64,000 nt of DNA from Massilia atriviolacea (lineage in GTDB: Bacteria; Pseudomonadota; Gammaproteobacteria; Burkholderiales; Burkholderiaceae_D). Made by a program: the position numbers and the translations under genes. Shown piece after piece: positions 18,697-29,011 of the stretch (positions are counted from its first letter, which is position 1; every line of letters starts with the position of its first letter). The stretch lies in contig NZ_RXLQ01000009.1 of the NCBI RefSeq assembly GCF_003953935.1, positions 105,361-169,360 on the forward strand. Direction: 5' to 3'. The notes under the pieces were generated by a model that had not been told where the DNA came from, did no database searches, and saw only the letters and a list, made by a program, of their open reading frames with translations.

Positions 18697-19359
18697 ATGA
18701 ATTTTTCGCATGATAAGAACCCCGGGAAGAATTTCACTGGCATTGCGGTCGTAATTGCTATTCACGCATTGGTGGCTTGGGGGATCGTAAGCGGTCTGGG
18801 TACCCGCATGGTCACGAAAATGGCTGAAGCAGTGGAAACCAAGATTGTCGAAGAGGTCAAACCGCCTCCTCCGCCGGATGTTCCGCCACCGCCGCCGCCG
18901 CCTGAAATGAAGGCGCCTCCGCCTCCGTTCATTCCGCCGGTCGAAGTCAACGTACAGCAGCCGCCACCGGTGCAGAACACGATCGCCACGGCGACCAATG
19001 TCAAGCCGGCCACGACGGAACTGCCGCGTCCAGCGCCACCAGCGCCGCCAGCACCACCGGCGCCGGCCAACCCGAATCCAGTCCGCATTCCAGCGGTCGC
19101 CGACTTCAACACTTGCGCAAAACCGGAGTTCCCAAAAGCTTCCTTGCGTAACGAAGAAACCGGCACGGTTACCCTCTCTTTCCTGATCGGTACCGACGGT
19201 CGCGTCGCCGATTCGAAAATTGTCAAGTCGAGCGGCTTCAGCGCCCTGGACAAGGCAGCGAAAGAAGGCATCGGCAAGTGCAAGTTCAAGCCAACCATGG
19301 TCGATGGCAAGCCGGAACAAGCATGGATGCAAATGCAATACGTCTGGACGCTGGATTAA
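18697..19359 (+). CDS. tonB: Energy transducer TonB
   Basis: 220 residues from the ATG at 18697, with a GGAG site 9 bases upstream; an in-frame TTG at 18676 is less likely. TonB spans the periplasm and passes proton-motive energy from ExbBD to outer-membrane receptors. Visible parts: cytoplasmic start, signal-anchor helix (about 13-33), a long proline-rich spacer (55-91 and 117-135) and a C-terminal TonB domain with PEFPKASLRNEETGTVTLSF and the end VWTLD. It is the first gene of tonB-exbB-exbD1-exbD2, the order also known in Xanthomonas. Confidence 0.93.
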   Translation: MNFSHDKNPGKNFTGIAVVIAIHALVAWGIVSGLGTRMVTKMAEAVETKIVEEVKPPPPPDVPPPPPPPEMKAPPPPFIPPVEVNVQQPPPVQNTIATATNVKPATTELPRPAPPAPPAPPAPANPNPVRIPAVADFNTCAKPEFPKASLRNEETGTVTLSFLIGTDGRVADSKIVKSSGFSALDKAAKEGIGKCKFKPTMVDGKPEQAWMQMQYVWTLD

Positions 19360-19447
19360 CAACCGAGGCGGCAGTTTAGTCTCACTACTGTGATTTTCGT
19401 TGTCATTATGTTCAGCGAACTGATTATTTTATAAATTTGGAGGAAGC

Positions 19448-20377
19448 ATGTTTAAGAATACCCGTTTGTCCGCTGCACTGGCGGCTGTCCTGTTCTCGGT
19501 TACGGCAGCTTCGGCGCTGGTCTCCGCACCAGCTTTCGCTGACGCTCCTGCTCCAGCGGCGGCACCTGCAGCAGATGCAGCGGCTCCAGCTGCGGCACCA
19601 GCACCGGAAGCGGCTGCTCCAGCAGCGCCGGCAGCTGAAGCTCCAGCAGCTCCGGTCAAGGAAGAAAAAGAAGCGGTGCACAACCCGTACGGTATCGAAG
19701 CTCTGTGGGCCGAAGGCGACTTCGTTTCCAAAGGCACGCTGATCATCCTGTCGCTGATGTCCATGGGTTCGTGGTACATCCTGATCACCAAGCTGATCGA
19801 CCAGGCCAAGATCTTCAAGCAATCGAAAGAAGCCCAGGCCAAGTTCTGGAAAGCATCGTCGATCGCAGCTGGTTCGGCTACCCTGAAAGAAGGCAGCCCA
19901 TTCCGCTTCATCGCTGAAACCGGCACCAAGGCAACCAATCACCACGATGGCGCCCTGCTCGAGCAGATCGACCTGTCGACCTGGGTGACGATGTCGATCC
20001 AGCGCGCTGTCGACAAAGTGCAATCGCGTCTGCAAGACGGCCTGTCGTTCCTGGCAACCGTTGGTTCGACCGCACCGTTTATCGGTCTGTTCGGTACCGT
20101 GTGGGGTATTTACAATGCACTGACCGCCATCGGCATGTCGGGTAACGCATCGATCGACAAGGTTGCAGGTCCAGTGGGTGAAGCGCTGATCATGACCGCC
20201 TTCGGTCTGTTCGTCGCAGTTCCTGCGGTTCTGGGTTACAACTGGCTGGTTCGCCGTAACAAGTCGGCCATGGAAGATGTCCGTTCGTTCAGCGCCGACG
20301 TTCACTCGGTCCTGATTTCGGGTGCGATGTCGACCAGCGAAGCTGGCCGTGCTGCCGGCGCTAAAAAGATCGGATAA
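19448..20377 (+). CDS. exbB: MotA/TolQ/ExbB proton channel family protein with cleavable N-terminal region
   Basis: 309 residues, longer than E. coli ExbB (about 244). It begins with a signal peptide (cut near AFA-D, residue 31) and an Ala/Pro-rich stretch (32-72) before the conserved channel core. The core has TM1 at about 93-113 and the pore helices around STAPFIGLFGTVWGIYNAL and EALIMTAFGLFVAVPAVLGYN. It forms the pentameric proton channel with ExbD. A GGAGG-type site precedes the ATG. The first 70 residues have less extreme third-position GC (many GCT and CCA codons) than the surrounding genes, consistent with high expression. Confidence 0.93.
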   Translation: MFKNTRLSAALAAVLFSVTAASALVSAPAFADAPAPAAAPAADAAAPAAAPAPEAAAPAAPAAEAPAAPVKEEKEAVHNPYGIEALWAEGDFVSKGTLIILSLMSMGSWYILITKLIDQAKIFKQSKEAQAKFWKASSIAAGSATLKEGSPFRFIAETGTKATNHHDGALLEQIDLSTWVTMSIQRAVDKVQSRLQDGLSFLATVGSTAPFIGLFGTVWGIYNALTAIGMSGNASIDKVAGPVGEALIMTAFGLFVAVPAVLGYNWLVRRNKSAMEDVRSFSADVHSVLISGAMSTSEAGRAAGAKKIG

Positions 20378-20383
20378 TTCACC

Positions 20384-20821
20384 ATGTCCATGAGCGTCGG
20401 CTCCGATAGCGGAGAAGAAGATGCAGTCATGTCAGAGATCAACACGACGCCGCTTGTCGACATCATGTTGGTTCTGCTGATTATCTTCTTGATTACGAGC
20501 CCGGTGGTTCTGAAGCTGCAAAAGATCGCCTTACCTTCGGAAACCAACCAGGCATTGAAACCTAAGCCAACCACGGTGAACATCGTCGTCAATAAAGAAG
20601 GCGACATGTACTGGAACCAGACCCGTCTGAACGATACGACCGAGCTGTTCGAGTTCCTGAAGAAGGAAGCCGTGAAGATGCCGCAGCCTGAAGTCCACGT
20701 TCGCGGCGATCAACAGACGCGTTACGAGTTCATCGGCAAGGTGATGTTCACGGCACAGCGTGCTGGGATTCAGAAGGTCGGCTTCATTACGGAACCACCA
20801 GATAAAACTGGCGGCCGTTAA
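20384..20821 (+). CDS. exbD: Biopolymer transporter ExbD (first copy)
   Basis: 145 residues. Short cytoplasmic N-terminus, one membrane helix with the proton-carrying aspartate D26 in TTPLVDIMLVLLIIF, and a periplasmic domain ending in QRAGIQKVGFITEP. The ATG is only 6 bases after exbB, so translation is coupled. A second, clearly different exbD follows in the same operon. Confidence 0.94.
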   Translation: MSMSVGSDSGEEDAVMSEINTTPLVDIMLVLLIIFLITSPVVLKLQKIALPSETNQALKPKPTTVNIVVNKEGDMYWNQTRLNDTTELFEFLKKEAVKMPQPEVHVRGDQQTRYEFIGKVMFTAQRAGIQKVGFITEPPDKTGGR

Positions 20822-20835
20822 GCCCTCCTGAGTAG

Positions 20836-20865
20836 GGCGCGCAACGGGCAAGACGGTTGCGCGCC
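20836..20865 (+). other. Strong hairpin between the two exbD genes
   Basis: GGCGCGCAAC (20836-20845) and GTTGCGCGCC (20856-20865) pair perfectly over 10 bases, loop 10. No U-tract follows. It lies in the 76-base gap between exbD1 and exbD2 and could partly terminate or stabilise the upstream mRNA, lowering exbD2 relative to exbB and exbD1 (inference). Confidence 0.6.
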
Positions 20866-20897
20866 TTACGGGTTCCAACATTAGAAAAGGAAACATC

Positions 20898-21326
20898 ATG
20901 AGTATGAGTGTCGGTTCTCCCGCCGCAGGCGCGGATCCGGAACCAATGATGGAAATGAACATGACCCCCTTGATCGACGTAATGTTGGTCTTGATTATCA
21001 TGTTGATCATCACGATTCCGAAACAAAACCATGCAGTCAATCTGAACATGCCTGTCGGTAAAACGGAAACGCCGCCGACGCCGCCTGTCGTGATCACGAT
21101 CGACGTCGACTTCGACGGCACGATCTTGTGGGACAACGTGGTTGTTCCAGACCGCGCCAGCCTGGAAGCGAAAATGAATTCCGTGGCGGCCATGGCCGAC
21201 CAGCCGGAAGTGCATCTGCGCCCCAACAAGCTGGTTGAGTACAAGTATGTTGCTGGTGTGATGGCAACTGCGCAGCGCCTCAATGTGAAAAAAATTGGTA
21301 TGGTTGGTAACGAACAGTTCCAATAA
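20898..21326 (+). CDS. exbD: Biopolymer transporter ExbD (second copy)
   Basis: 142 residues, same MSMSVGS beginning as the first copy but diverged after it. The membrane helix carries D27 in MTPLIDVMLVLIIML, and the periplasmic part ends QRLNVKKIGMVGNEQFQ. In Xanthomonas campestris a second ExbD is needed for only some TonB functions, so the two copies may serve different receptors (established for that species, inference here). An AAAAGGAAAC site precedes the ATG. A Rho-independent terminator follows the stop. Confidence 0.93.
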   Translation: MSMSVGSPAAGADPEPMMEMNMTPLIDVMLVLIIMLIITIPKQNHAVNLNMPVGKTETPPTPPVVITIDVDFDGTILWDNVVVPDRASLEAKMNSVAAMADQPEVHLRPNKLVEYKYVAGVMATAQRLNVKKIGMVGNEQFQ

Positions 21327-21347
21327 GCGCTATTGCTAATTGACGAT

Positions 21348-21377
21348 ACGGCAGGGTAATCCTGCCGTTTCGCTTTT
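21348..21377 (+). terminator. Rho-independent terminator after exbD2
   Basis: ACGGCAGG (21348-21355) pairs with CCTGCCGT (21361-21368) around the loop GTAAT, followed by TTCGCTTTT. It ends the tonB-exb transcript just before the TPR gene, which would then need read-through or its own promoter. Confidence 0.75.
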
Positions 21378-21393
21378 GATTGAAAGAGTCCCA

Positions 21394-22635
21394 ATGATCA
21401 AGTCTCGTCTCGCACATCTCGGCCTCGCCATGGCCGCTCTTGGCTTTACCGCAGCAACGCCCGTCGTCGGATTGTCCACTGCCTACGCAGCAGAAGCCGT
21501 GCGCGCGGAAATTGGTGGTCCTTTGCAGGCTGCCCAGAAAATGATGCAAGCCGGACGCGCGAAGGAAGCGCTGAACGAACTGCGCAAACTCGACGGTAAA
21601 AACCCGACCGCCAACGAGCAATACCTGATCGAACGCGTGCGCGCCGCCGCCGCCTCGACCGCCGGCGACTACGATACCGCCGCCCGCTCCTTCGAAAAAC
21701 TGATCGACTCGGGCAAACTGTCCGCCAGCGAACGCGCCAACTTTTCCGAAGGCTTGATCGGCATTTACATGCGCGCCAAGGAATTCGGCAAGGCCAATGC
21801 CGCCATCCAGAAATCGCTGAAAGAGCGCGACGATCCGAAGCTGCGCGCCTACCTGATCCAGAATTACATGGCGATGGGTAACACCGCCGAAGCCACCCGC
21901 CTGCTCGAAGCGGACCTGCGCTCCTACGACAAATCGGGCCGCACGCCACCGGAAGAGCCATTGCAGATGATGGCCAACCTGCAGAACAAGAGCGGCGACA
22001 AGGCCGGCTATGTCAACACCATCGAAAAACTGGCAGCCCATTATCCGAAGGCCAGCTACTGGGCCGACCTGCTCAACCGCATCGTCAGCAAGCCAGGCTT
22101 CGCCGACCGCCTGCGCGTCGACGTTTCGCGCCTGCAACTGGCCAACAACCTGCTGAAAAAGCCGAGCGAGTACATGGAACTGGCCCAGCTGGTCCTGCGC
22201 GACGGCGCCGCCGCCGAAGCGGTCAAGATCGTCGACAAGGGCTACAAGGCAGGCATCCTGGGTGTGGGCGCCGATGCGCCGCGCCACCAGCGCCTGAAAG
22301 ACCTGGCCGACAAGACCCTGGCCGACTTCAACAAGAACCTGGCCGCCAGCGAAGCTGCGCTGCAAAAAGCCGCCGATAACGACGGCCTGGTGAGCCTGGG
22401 CTACGCCATGGTGCAAGCCGGCCAGGCCGAAAAAGGCCTGGCGATGATGGAAAAAGCCATCGCCGCCGGTAGCCTGAAGCGTCCCGACGACGCCAAGCTG
22501 CGCCTGGGCCAGGCCTACGCCGCGGCCGGCCAGAAAGCCAAAGCCATCACGACCCTGAAATCGGTCGGCGGCAAGGACGGCACGGCCGAACTGGCGCGCT
22601 ACTGGATCATGGCCATCAACCATCCAATGGCTTGA
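21394..22635 (+). CDS. Secreted tetratricopeptide-repeat protein
   Basis: 413 residues from the ATG at 21394 (MIKSRLAHL). A signal peptide with AYAAEAV cleavage near residue 30 sends it to the periplasm. The rest is made of helical TPR/Sel1-like repeats, seen in segments such as AGRAKEALNELRKLDG, AKEFGKANAAIQKSLKE and AAGQKAKAITTLKSVG. TPR proteins are adaptors. Its place directly after tonB-exbB-exbD1-exbD2 suggests a periplasmic partner of that energy system; similar TonB-associated TPR proteins are known. It is flanked by terminators on both sides, so it may be a partly separate unit. Confidence 0.85.
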   Translation: MIKSRLAHLGLAMAALGFTAATPVVGLSTAYAAEAVRAEIGGPLQAAQKMMQAGRAKEALNELRKLDGKNPTANEQYLIERVRAAAASTAGDYDTAARSFEKLIDSGKLSASERANFSEGLIGIYMRAKEFGKANAAIQKSLKERDDPKLRAYLIQNYMAMGNTAEATRLLEADLRSYDKSGRTPPEEPLQMMANLQNKSGDKAGYVNTIEKLAAHYPKASYWADLLNRIVSKPGFADRLRVDVSRLQLANNLLKKPSEYMELAQLVLRDGAAAEAVKIVDKGYKAGILGVGADAPRHQRLKDLADKTLADFNKNLAASEAALQKAADNDGLVSLGYAMVQAGQAEKGLAMMEKAIAAGSLKRPDDAKLRLGQAYAAAGQKAKAITTLKSVGGKDGTAELARYWIMAINHPMA

Positions 22636-22662
22636 TCGTCACCGCATCCCTGTAGTCTCCCG

Positions 22663-22698
22663 AAAAGCGCTGTCTGCATCTTGCAGGCAGCGCTTTTT
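22663..22698 (+). terminator. Rho-independent terminator after TPR gene
   Basis: A long hairpin: the 15-base left arm ending at 22678 pairs with TGCAGGCAGCGCTTT starting at 22682, with one G-U pair and a 3-base loop, and a T-run at the right end. One of the strongest terminators in the window. Confidence 0.85.
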
Positions 22699-22758
22699 AG
22701 CTTTGAACGTATAATCGCTATTTCGATTATTCATGCACAGTCATCCCAAGAGCACCCT

Positions 22759-23730
22759 ATGAAGGTTTTTCGCGGACTTCCCAACGACAGGGCGCGCGCG
22801 CCCTGCGCGCTCACGATCGGTAACTTTGACGGTGTCCATCGCGGTCACCAGGCATTGCTGGCGCGCGTGTGCTCCGCCGCCTCCGAGCTGGGACTGGAAG
22901 CGGCGGTGATGACGTTCGAGCCGCATCCGCGCGAATTTTTCGCGCGCCGCGCCGGCGACCTGTCCAGGGCTCCGAACCGCATCGCCAACCTGCGCGACAA
23001 GCTGCAGTCGCTCTCCAACGCCGGCATCGACCGCGTCATCGTCGAACACTTCAACGAACACTTCGCCGCCATCTCGCCCCAGGATTTCGTCGAGCGCGTG
23101 CTGGTCGAGGGCCTGCACGTCAAGTGGCTGATGGTGGGCGACGACTTCTGCTACGGCGCCCGGCGCGCCGGCAATGTCGCCATGCTGGCCGAAGCCGGCA
23201 AGCGCCACGGCTTCCATGTCGAGACGCTGCCCACCGTGATGCACGGCGCCCAGCGCATCTCCTCGTCGGCCGTGCGCAGCGCGCTGGCCGCCGGCGACTT
23301 CGGCCAGGCCGGCCAGCTGCTCGGCCACCCCTACGCCATGTCGGGCCACGTGATCCACGGCGCGAAGCTGGGGCGCACGCTCGGCTTCCCCACGCTCAAC
23401 CTGCGCGTGGCGCACCGCCCCGCCCTGTCCGGGATTTTCATCGTCCAGGTGCATGGCCTGGGGCCGGAGCCGCTGCCCGCCGTGGCCAGCCTGGGCGTGC
23501 GTCCGACCGTCGACGACAGCGGCCGCGTGCTGCTGGAGGTGCACGTCTTCGACTTCGCCCAGTCCTGCTACGGCCAGATGGTGCGCGTCGAATTCCTCGA
23601 AAAGATCCGCGACGAAGAAAAATACACCGACCTGGCCACCCTGACCGCCGCCATCGCGCGCGACAGCGAGCAGGCGCGCGCCTGGTTCGCGCGGCGCGCC
23701 GCCGCCCTCACTGCCACCGACCGAATTTGA
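22759..23730 (+). CDS. ribF: Bifunctional riboflavin kinase / FAD synthetase RibF
   Basis: 323 residues. It phosphorylates riboflavin to FMN and adenylates FMN to FAD. The N-terminal nucleotidyltransferase domain has TIGNFDGVHRGHQALL near residue 22 and RISSSAVRSALAAGDF. The C-terminal flavokinase domain has GRTLGFPTLNL and the ending LEFLEKIRDEEKY-like block. The ATG at 22759 was chosen over an upstream frame extension that crosses the preceding terminator. It is followed by ileS after 69 bases, the usual ribF-ileS-lspA order. Confidence 0.95.
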   Translation: MKVFRGLPNDRARAPCALTIGNFDGVHRGHQALLARVCSAASELGLEAAVMTFEPHPREFFARRAGDLSRAPNRIANLRDKLQSLSNAGIDRVIVEHFNEHFAAISPQDFVERVLVEGLHVKWLMVGDDFCYGARRAGNVAMLAEAGKRHGFHVETLPTVMHGAQRISSSAVRSALAAGDFGQAGQLLGHPYAMSGHVIHGAKLGRTLGFPTLNLRVAHRPALSGIFIVQVHGLGPEPLPAVASLGVRPTVDDSGRVLLEVHVFDFAQSCYGQMVRVEFLEKIRDEEKYTDLATLTAAIARDSEQARAWFARRAAALTATDRI

Positions 23731-23799
23731 CGCCGCTTGCCCGAGCACCGCAGCGCGTCAGCATCCACGACACCCAGATACACCTCCTTGAAGAAAAAT

Positions 23800-26736
23800 A
23801 TGTCCGACAATAGCCAAACCAGCAAACCAGAGCAGCACCAGCAAAACCCGCAAGCCCCCAGGGGCGCCAAAAACGAAGCGAAGAAAGACGGCAAGCCGGT
23901 CAGCAAATACCCGGTCAACATGACCGACACCCCGTTCCCGATGCGCGGCGACCTGGCCAAGCGCGAACCGGGCTGGGTCAAGCAATGGCAGGACAAGAAA
24001 ATCTACGAGCGCGTACGCAAGGCGGCCAAGGGCCGTCCGATGTTCGTGCTGCACGACGGCCCGCCGTACGCCAACGGCGACATCCACCTCGGCCACGCCG
24101 TCAACAAGATCCTGAAAGACATGGTCGTCAAATCGCGCGGCATCGCCGGATTCGACGCGCCTTATGTGCCGGGCTGGGACTGCCATGGCATGCCGATCGA
24201 AATCCAGATCGAAAAACTGCACGGCAAAAACCTGCCGACCGCCGAGGTCCTGACCAAAGCCCGCGCCTACGCGCTCGAACAGGTCGACCGCCAGCGCGCC
24301 GGCTTCATCCGCCTGGGCGTGCTCGGCGAATGGGACAACCCGTACCTGACCATGGCCTTCCGTAACGAGGCCGACGAACTGCGCTCGCTCGGGACCCTGC
24401 TCGACAAGGGCTATGTGTACCGCGGCCTGAAACCGGTGAACTGGTGCTTCGACTGCGGCTCGGCCCTGGCCGAAGCGGAAGTCGAATACCAGGACAAGCG
24501 CGACCCGGCCATCGACGTCGGCTTCGCCTTCACCCAGCACGACAAGCTGGCCGCCGCCTTCGGCCTGCCCGCGCTGCCGGCGGGCGATGGCTTCATCGTC
24601 ATCTGGACCACCACGCCGTGGACCATCCCGTCCAACCAGGCCCTGAACGTCAATCCGGAAGTGACCTACGCGCTGGTCGAGACCACCCGCGACGGCAAGC
24701 CGCTGCTGCTGATCCTGGCCGCCGACCTGGCCGAGTCCTGCCTGGCGCGCTACAAGCTCGAAGGCAAGGTGATTGCCACCTGCCTCGGCGCGGCCTTCGA
24801 CGGCATCGCCTTCAAGCATCCGCTGCATGCGTCCGACGCCTTTTTCGACCGTTACTCGCCGGTCTACATGGCCGATTACGTCACCACCGAAAGCGGTACC
24901 GGCGTGGTGCACTCGGCCCCAGCCTACGGCCTGGACGACTTCATCTCGTGCAAGGCGCACGGCATGAAGGACGACGAGATCCTGACCCCGGTGATGGGCG
25001 ACGGGCGCTTCGCCTCGACCCTGCCGCTGTTCGGCGGCATGACCATCTGGGAAGCGTCGAAGCCGATCTGCGCGGCGCTGACCGCCGCCGGCGCCCTGTT
25101 CGAAGTGAAGATGTTCGACCACAGCTACATGCACTGCTGGCGCCACAAGACCCCGATCGTCTACCGCGCCACCTCGCAATGGTTCGCCGGCATGGACATC
25201 ACGCCGAAAGACGGCGGCCCGACCCTGCGCGAGACTGCCCTCAAGGGCATCACCGAAACGCGCTTCTTCCCCGACTGGGGCCAGGCGCGCCTGCACGGCA
25301 TGATCGAGAACCGTCCCGACTGGACCCTGTCGCGCCAGCGCCAGTGGGGCGTGCCGATGGCCTTCTTCCTGCATAAGGAAACCGGCCAGCTGCACCCGCG
25401 CACGCCCGAACTGCTGGAGCAGATCGCCAAGCTGTTCGAAGAGCGCGGCATCGACGCCTGGCTCGATATCGAGCCGAAGGACCTGCTCGGCGAGGACGCC
25501 GGCATGTACGTCAAGAACAAGGATACGCTGGACGTCTGGTTCGATTCCGGCTGCACCCACCAGACCGTGCTGCGCGGCTCGCACGCGGCCCAGTCGCACT
25601 TCCCGGCCGACCTGTACCTGGAAGGCTCGGACCAGCACCGCGGCTGGTTCCATTCCTCGCTGCTGACGTCCTCGATGCTCAACGGCTGCCCGCCGTACAA
25701 GGCCCTGCTCACGCACGGCTTCACGGTCGACGCCGAGGGCAAGAAGATGTCCAAGTCGCTCGGCAACACGATGGCGCCGCAAAAAATCTCCGACACCCTG
25801 GGCGCCGACATCCTGCGCCTGTGGGTCGCCTCGACCGACTACACGGGCGAGCTGTCGATCTCCGAAGAGATCCTCAAGCGCGTGACCGAATCGTACCGCC
25901 GCATCCGCAACACCCTGCGCTTCCTGCTGGCGAACACCTCCGACTTCAACCACGCCAGGGACGCGCTGCCGACCGCCGAGCTGCTGGAAATCGACCGCTA
26001 TGCGATTGCCGCCATGGGCGCGCTGCAGAACGACATCGCCAGCCACTACGAGCGCTACGAATTCCATCCGGTCGTCTCCAAGCTGCAGAACTACTGCTCG
26101 GAAGACCTGGGCGGCTTTTACCTGGACATCCTCAAGGACCGCCTGTACACGTCCGCCGTCGATTCGCCGGCGCGCCGCTCGGCCCAGACCGCGCTGTGGC
26201 ACATCACGCAAAGCCTGCTGCGCGTGATGGCGCCGATGCTCAGCTTCACCGCCGAGGAAGCGTGGGCCGTGTTTGCCGACGCCGAGGCCTTTGCCGCCAG
26301 CGACGAAACCATCTTCACGCAGACCTTCTGGACCCTGCCGGAAGTCGCCGACGGCGCCGCCCTGCTCGACAAGTACACCGCCTTGCGCGCGGTACGCACC
26401 GACGTCACCAAGCAGCTCGAAGAATTGCGCGTCTCGGGCGCCATCGGCTCCTCGCTCCAGGCCGAACTGACCATCAAGGCCAGCGGCGCCAAGTACCGCC
26501 TGCTGGCGAGCCTGGGCGACGACCTCAAATTCGTCTTCATCACCTCGCAGGCCAAGGTCGGCGAAGTGGCCGACGAAGCCGCCGAGGCGATCGAGGTGGC
26601 CGCCTCCGGTGCGCCGAAATGCGAGCGTTGCTGGCATTATCGCGCCGACGTCGGCACGCATGCCGAACACGCGGGCCTGTGCGGCCGCTGCCACAGCAAT
26701 CTGTTCGGCAGCGGCGAGAAGCGCGCTTTCGCATAA
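23800..26736 (+). CDS. ileS: Isoleucine-tRNA ligase
   Basis: 978 residues, a class I aminoacyl-tRNA synthetase. The HIGH motif is in [16 protein letters not shown] and the KMSKS loop in [10 protein letters not shown]. The editing domain has [17 protein letters not shown]-terminal zinc knuckle CERCWHY...CGRCH is present. Before the conserved core ([14 protein letters not shown]) lies a hydrophilic tail of about 40 residues rich in Q, K, N and P, making it slightly longer than usual. The ATG at 23800 has a weak GAAGAAA ribosome site. It is the second gene of the ribF-ileS-lspA-coaBC-dut cluster. Confidence 0.96.
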   Translation: MSDNSQTSKPEQHQQNPQAPRGAKNEAKKDGKPVSKYPVNMTDTPFPMRGDLAKREPGWVKQWQDKKIYERVRKAAKGRPMFVLHDGPPYANGDIHLGHAVNKILKDMVVKSRGIAGFDAPYVPGWDCHGMPIEIQIEKLHGKNLPTAEVLTKARAYALEQVDRQRAGFIRLGVLGEWDNPYLTMAFRNEADELRSLGTLLDKGYVYRGLKPVNWCFDCGSALAEAEVEYQDKRDPAIDVGFAFTQHDKLAAAFGLPALPAGDGFIVIWTTTPWTIPSNQALNVNPEVTYALVETTRDGKPLLLILAADLAESCLARYKLEGKVIATCLGAAFDGIAFKHPLHASDAFFDRYSPVYMADYVTTESGTGVVHSAPAYGLDDFISCKAHGMKDDEILTPVMGDGRFASTLPLFGGMTIWEASKPICAALTAAGALFEVKMFDHSYMHCWRHKTPIVYRATSQWFAGMDITPKDGGPTLRETALKGITETRFFPDWGQARLHGMIENRPDWTLSRQRQWGVPMAFFLHKETGQLHPRTPELLEQIAKLFEERGIDAWLDIEPKDLLGEDAGMYVKNKDTLDVWFDSGCTHQTVLRGSHAAQSHFPADLYLEGSDQHRGWFHSSLLTSSMLNGCPPYKALLTHGFTVDAEGKKMSKSLGNTMAPQKISDTLGADILRLWVASTDYTGELSISEEILKRVTESYRRIRNTLRFLLANTSDFNHARDALPTAELLEIDRYAIAAMGALQNDIASHYERYEFHPVVSKLQNYCSEDLGGFYLDILKDRLYTSAVDSPARRSAQTALWHITQSLLRVMAPMLSFTAEEAWAVFADAEAFAASDETIFTQTFWTLPEVADGAALLDKYTALRAVRTDVTKQLEELRVSGAIGSSLQAELTIKASGAKYRLLASLGDDLKFVFITSQAKVGEVADEAAEAIEVAASGAPKCERCWHYRADVGTHAEHAGLCGRCHSNLFGSGEKRAFA

Positions 26737-26778
26737 ATTCGCATAAACAAGAACAAGACCAAAACCAGATACCGACCC

Positions 26779-27297
26779 ATGGCCACCAAAAAGAAACAGC
26801 TGTTCTCGTCCGCCCCGCAAGGCGGTTCCGGCATGATGCCCTGGCTGGGCATCGCGACCATCGTGATCCTGCTCGACCAGCTCACCAAGATCGCGATCCA
26901 GAAGACCTTCGTGTTCGGCGAGGAGAAGGTGATCACCACCTTCTTCAACCTGGTACTGGCCTATAACAAGGGCGCCGCCTTCGGCTTCCTCAACAGCCAG
27001 CCGGGGTGGCAGCGCTACTTCTTCACCGGCGTGGCGGTCATCGCGGTCGGCTTCATCCTGTACATGTTGAAGCGCCATGGCGGCCAGCGCCTGTTCTGCT
27101 GGGCGCTCGCGCTGATCATGGGCGGCGCCATCGGCAACGCCATCGACCGCCTGGCCTACGGCCACGTGGTCGACTTCCTCGACTTCCACATCGCCGGCCT
27201 GGGCCACTTCCCGGCCTTTAACATCGCCGACAGCGCCATCTGCATCGGCGCCGCGCTGTTCGTCTTCGACGAACTGCGGCGGGTCAACCGGCAATAG
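26779..27297 (+). CDS. lspA: Lipoprotein signal peptidase (signal peptidase II)
   Basis: 172 residues, four membrane helices. It cleaves signal peptides of diacylglyceryl prolipoproteins at the inner membrane. The catalytic aspartates lie in [15 protein letters not shown] and [12 protein letters not shown], and the conserved NKGAAFGFL is present. It begins 42 bases after ileS and ends 11 bases before coaBC, so it is co-transcribed with both. A predicted substrate in this window is the M48-like lipoprotein at 29012. Confidence 0.96.
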   Translation: MATKKKQLFSSAPQGGSGMMPWLGIATIVILLDQLTKIAIQKTFVFGEEKVITTFFNLVLAYNKGAAFGFLNSQPGWQRYFFTGVAVIAVGFILYMLKRHGGQRLFCWALALIMGGAIGNAIDRLAYGHVVDFLDFHIAGLGHFPAFNIADSAICIGAALFVFDELRRVNRQ

Positions 27298-27308
27298 GGA
27301 GAAGGCGC

Positions 27309-28535
27309 ATGACGATGGACCTGCAAGGCAAAAAAATCGTCCTCGGCCTGTCCGGCGGAGTGGCCTGCTACAAGGCGGCTGACTTGTGCCGCGCGCTGGT
27401 CAAACAGGGCGCCTCGGTGCAGGTGGTCATGACCGACGCCGCCACCCACTTCATCACCGCCGTGACCATGCAGGCCTTGTCCGGCCATCCGGTCCACACC
27501 GACCAGTGGGATCCGCGCGTGGCCAACAACATGGCCCACATCGACCTCACGCGCGGGGCCGACGCGATCCTGATCGCGCCCTGCTCGGCCGACTTCATGC
27601 GCAAGCTGGCGCACGGCGTGTGCGACGACCTGCTCTCCACCCTGTGCCTGGCGCGCCCGCAGCGCGTGCCGCTGCTGGTGGCACCGGCCATGAACGTCGA
27701 GATGTGGGAAAACCCCGCCACCCGCCGCAACGCCGCCCAGCTGCGCGCCGACGGCATCCAGATTTTCGGCCCGGCCGCCGGCGAACAGGCCTGCGGCGAA
27801 ACGGGCCTGGGCCGCATGCTGGAGCCGGCCGAACTGCTCGACGAAGTCATCGCCTCGTTCCAGTTCAAGGTCCTGGCCGGAAAACGCGTGCTGATCACCG
27901 CAGGACCTACTTTCGAGGCGATCGATCCGGTACGCGGCATCACCAATCTGTCGTCCGGCAAGATGGGCTACGCGCTTGCCCGCGCCGCGCGCGAAGCCGG
28001 CGCCGAGGTCACGCTGATCTCCGGCCCGACCGCGCTGGCCACCCCGCACGGCGTGCGCCGCACCGACGTGCAGAGCGCGCGCCAGATGTACGAGGCCGTC
28101 ATGAACGCGGTCGGCGGCCAGCATGTATTCATCAGCGTGGCGGCGGTGGCCGACTGGCGCGTCGCCAACGCCAGTACCCAGAAAATGAAAAAACAGGACG
28201 ACGGCGCCACGCCCAGCCTGGAATTCGAACAGAATCCCGACATCCTCGCCTCGGTCGCCGCCACCACCTCGGTATCGGGCTGGCCGTACTGCGTCGGCTT
28301 CGCCGCCGAATCGGAACGTTTGGCCGAATACGGCACTGTCAAGCGCGAGAAAAAAGGCATCCCCCTGTTGGTCGGCAATATCGGCCACCACACCTTCGGC
28401 CAGGACGACAACAGCATCATGCTGTTCGACGACCATGGCCACACCGTCCTGCCGCGCGCCGACAAGCTCACCCTGGCGCGCCAGCTTGTTTCAGAAATCG
28501 CAAGGCGCATCGAACAGCGCTCCCTGCTCAAGTAA
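27309..28535 (+). CDS. coaBC: Bifunctional phosphopantothenoylcysteine decarboxylase / phosphopantothenate-cysteine ligase CoaBC
   Basis: 408 residues. The enzyme makes 4'-phosphopantetheine in coenzyme A synthesis. The flavin-binding CoaC domain has [18 protein letters not shown], the active histidine in [16 protein letters not shown] and the cysteine loop [10 protein letters not shown]. The CoaB domain begins near [17 protein letters not shown] with the dinucleotide-binding [12 protein letters not shown]. Overlap of function with the next gene dut is only genomic; coaBC-dut adjacency is widespread in proteobacteria. Confidence 0.96.
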   Translation: MTMDLQGKKIVLGLSGGVACYKAADLCRALVKQGASVQVVMTDAATHFITAVTMQALSGHPVHTDQWDPRVANNMAHIDLTRGADAILIAPCSADFMRKLAHGVCDDLLSTLCLARPQRVPLLVAPAMNVEMWENPATRRNAAQLRADGIQIFGPAAGEQACGETGLGRMLEPAELLDEVIASFQFKVLAGKRVLITAGPTFEAIDPVRGITNLSSGKMGYALARAAREAGAEVTLISGPTALATPHGVRRTDVQSARQMYEAVMNAVGGQHVFISVAAVADWRVANASTQKMKKQDDGATPSLEFEQNPDILASVAATTSVSGWPYCVGFAAESERLAEYGTVKREKKGIPLLVGNIGHHTFGQDDNSIMLFDDHGHTVLPRADKLTLARQLVSEIARRIEQRSLLK

Positions 28536-28549
28536 AAAGTACCCGCATC

Positions 28550-28999
28550 ATGAAAACCATCGACGTCAAAATCCTCGACCCGCGCATGAAAGACCAGCTG
28601 CCGGCCTACGCCACCCCGGGCAGCGCCGGCCTCGATCTGCGCGCCTGCATCGACGCGCCGATCACCATCGAAGCCGGGGCCACCGTGCTGATTCCGACCG
28701 GGCTGGCGATTCACGTGAGCGACCCTGGCTACGCCGCCATGATCCTGCCGCGCAGCGGCATGGGCCACAAGAACGGCATCGTGCTGGGGAATCTGGTAGG
28801 CTTGATCGACTCCGACTATCAGGGACAACTGATGGTATCGACCTGGAACCGTGGCCAGAACGCCTTCACGCTCAACCCCATGGAGCGCCTGGCGCAACTG
28901 ATCGTGGTGCCGGTGGTGCAGGTCGGATTCAATATCGTCGACGATTTCGACACGAGCGAACGCGGTGCGGGCGGTTTCGGCAGCACCGGCAAACACTAA
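28550..28999 (+). CDS. dut: Deoxyuridine 5'-triphosphate nucleotidohydrolase
   Basis: 149 residues, trimeric dUTPase. It hydrolyses dUTP to dUMP, keeping uracil out of DNA and feeding dTMP synthesis. Five family motifs are visible: [41 protein letters not shown] and the C-terminal [10 protein letters not shown] loop. It starts 14 bases after coaBC. The following lipoprotein gene starts within 12 bases of the dut stop. Confidence 0.96.
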   Translation: MKTIDVKILDPRMKDQLPAYATPGSAGLDLRACIDAPITIEAGATVLIPTGLAIHVSDPGYAAMILPRSGMGHKNGIVLGNLVGLIDSDYQGQLMVSTWNRGQNAFTLNPMERLAQLIVVPVVQVGFNIVDDFDTSERGAGGFGSTGKH

Positions 29000-29011
29000 T
29001 TGGAGATGTCT

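Noticed and set aside
23758-27294. A very long antisense open frame opposite ileS and lspA
   Set aside because: High GC leaves stop-free frames on the other strand. The plus strand encodes clear IleS and LspA with all motifs.
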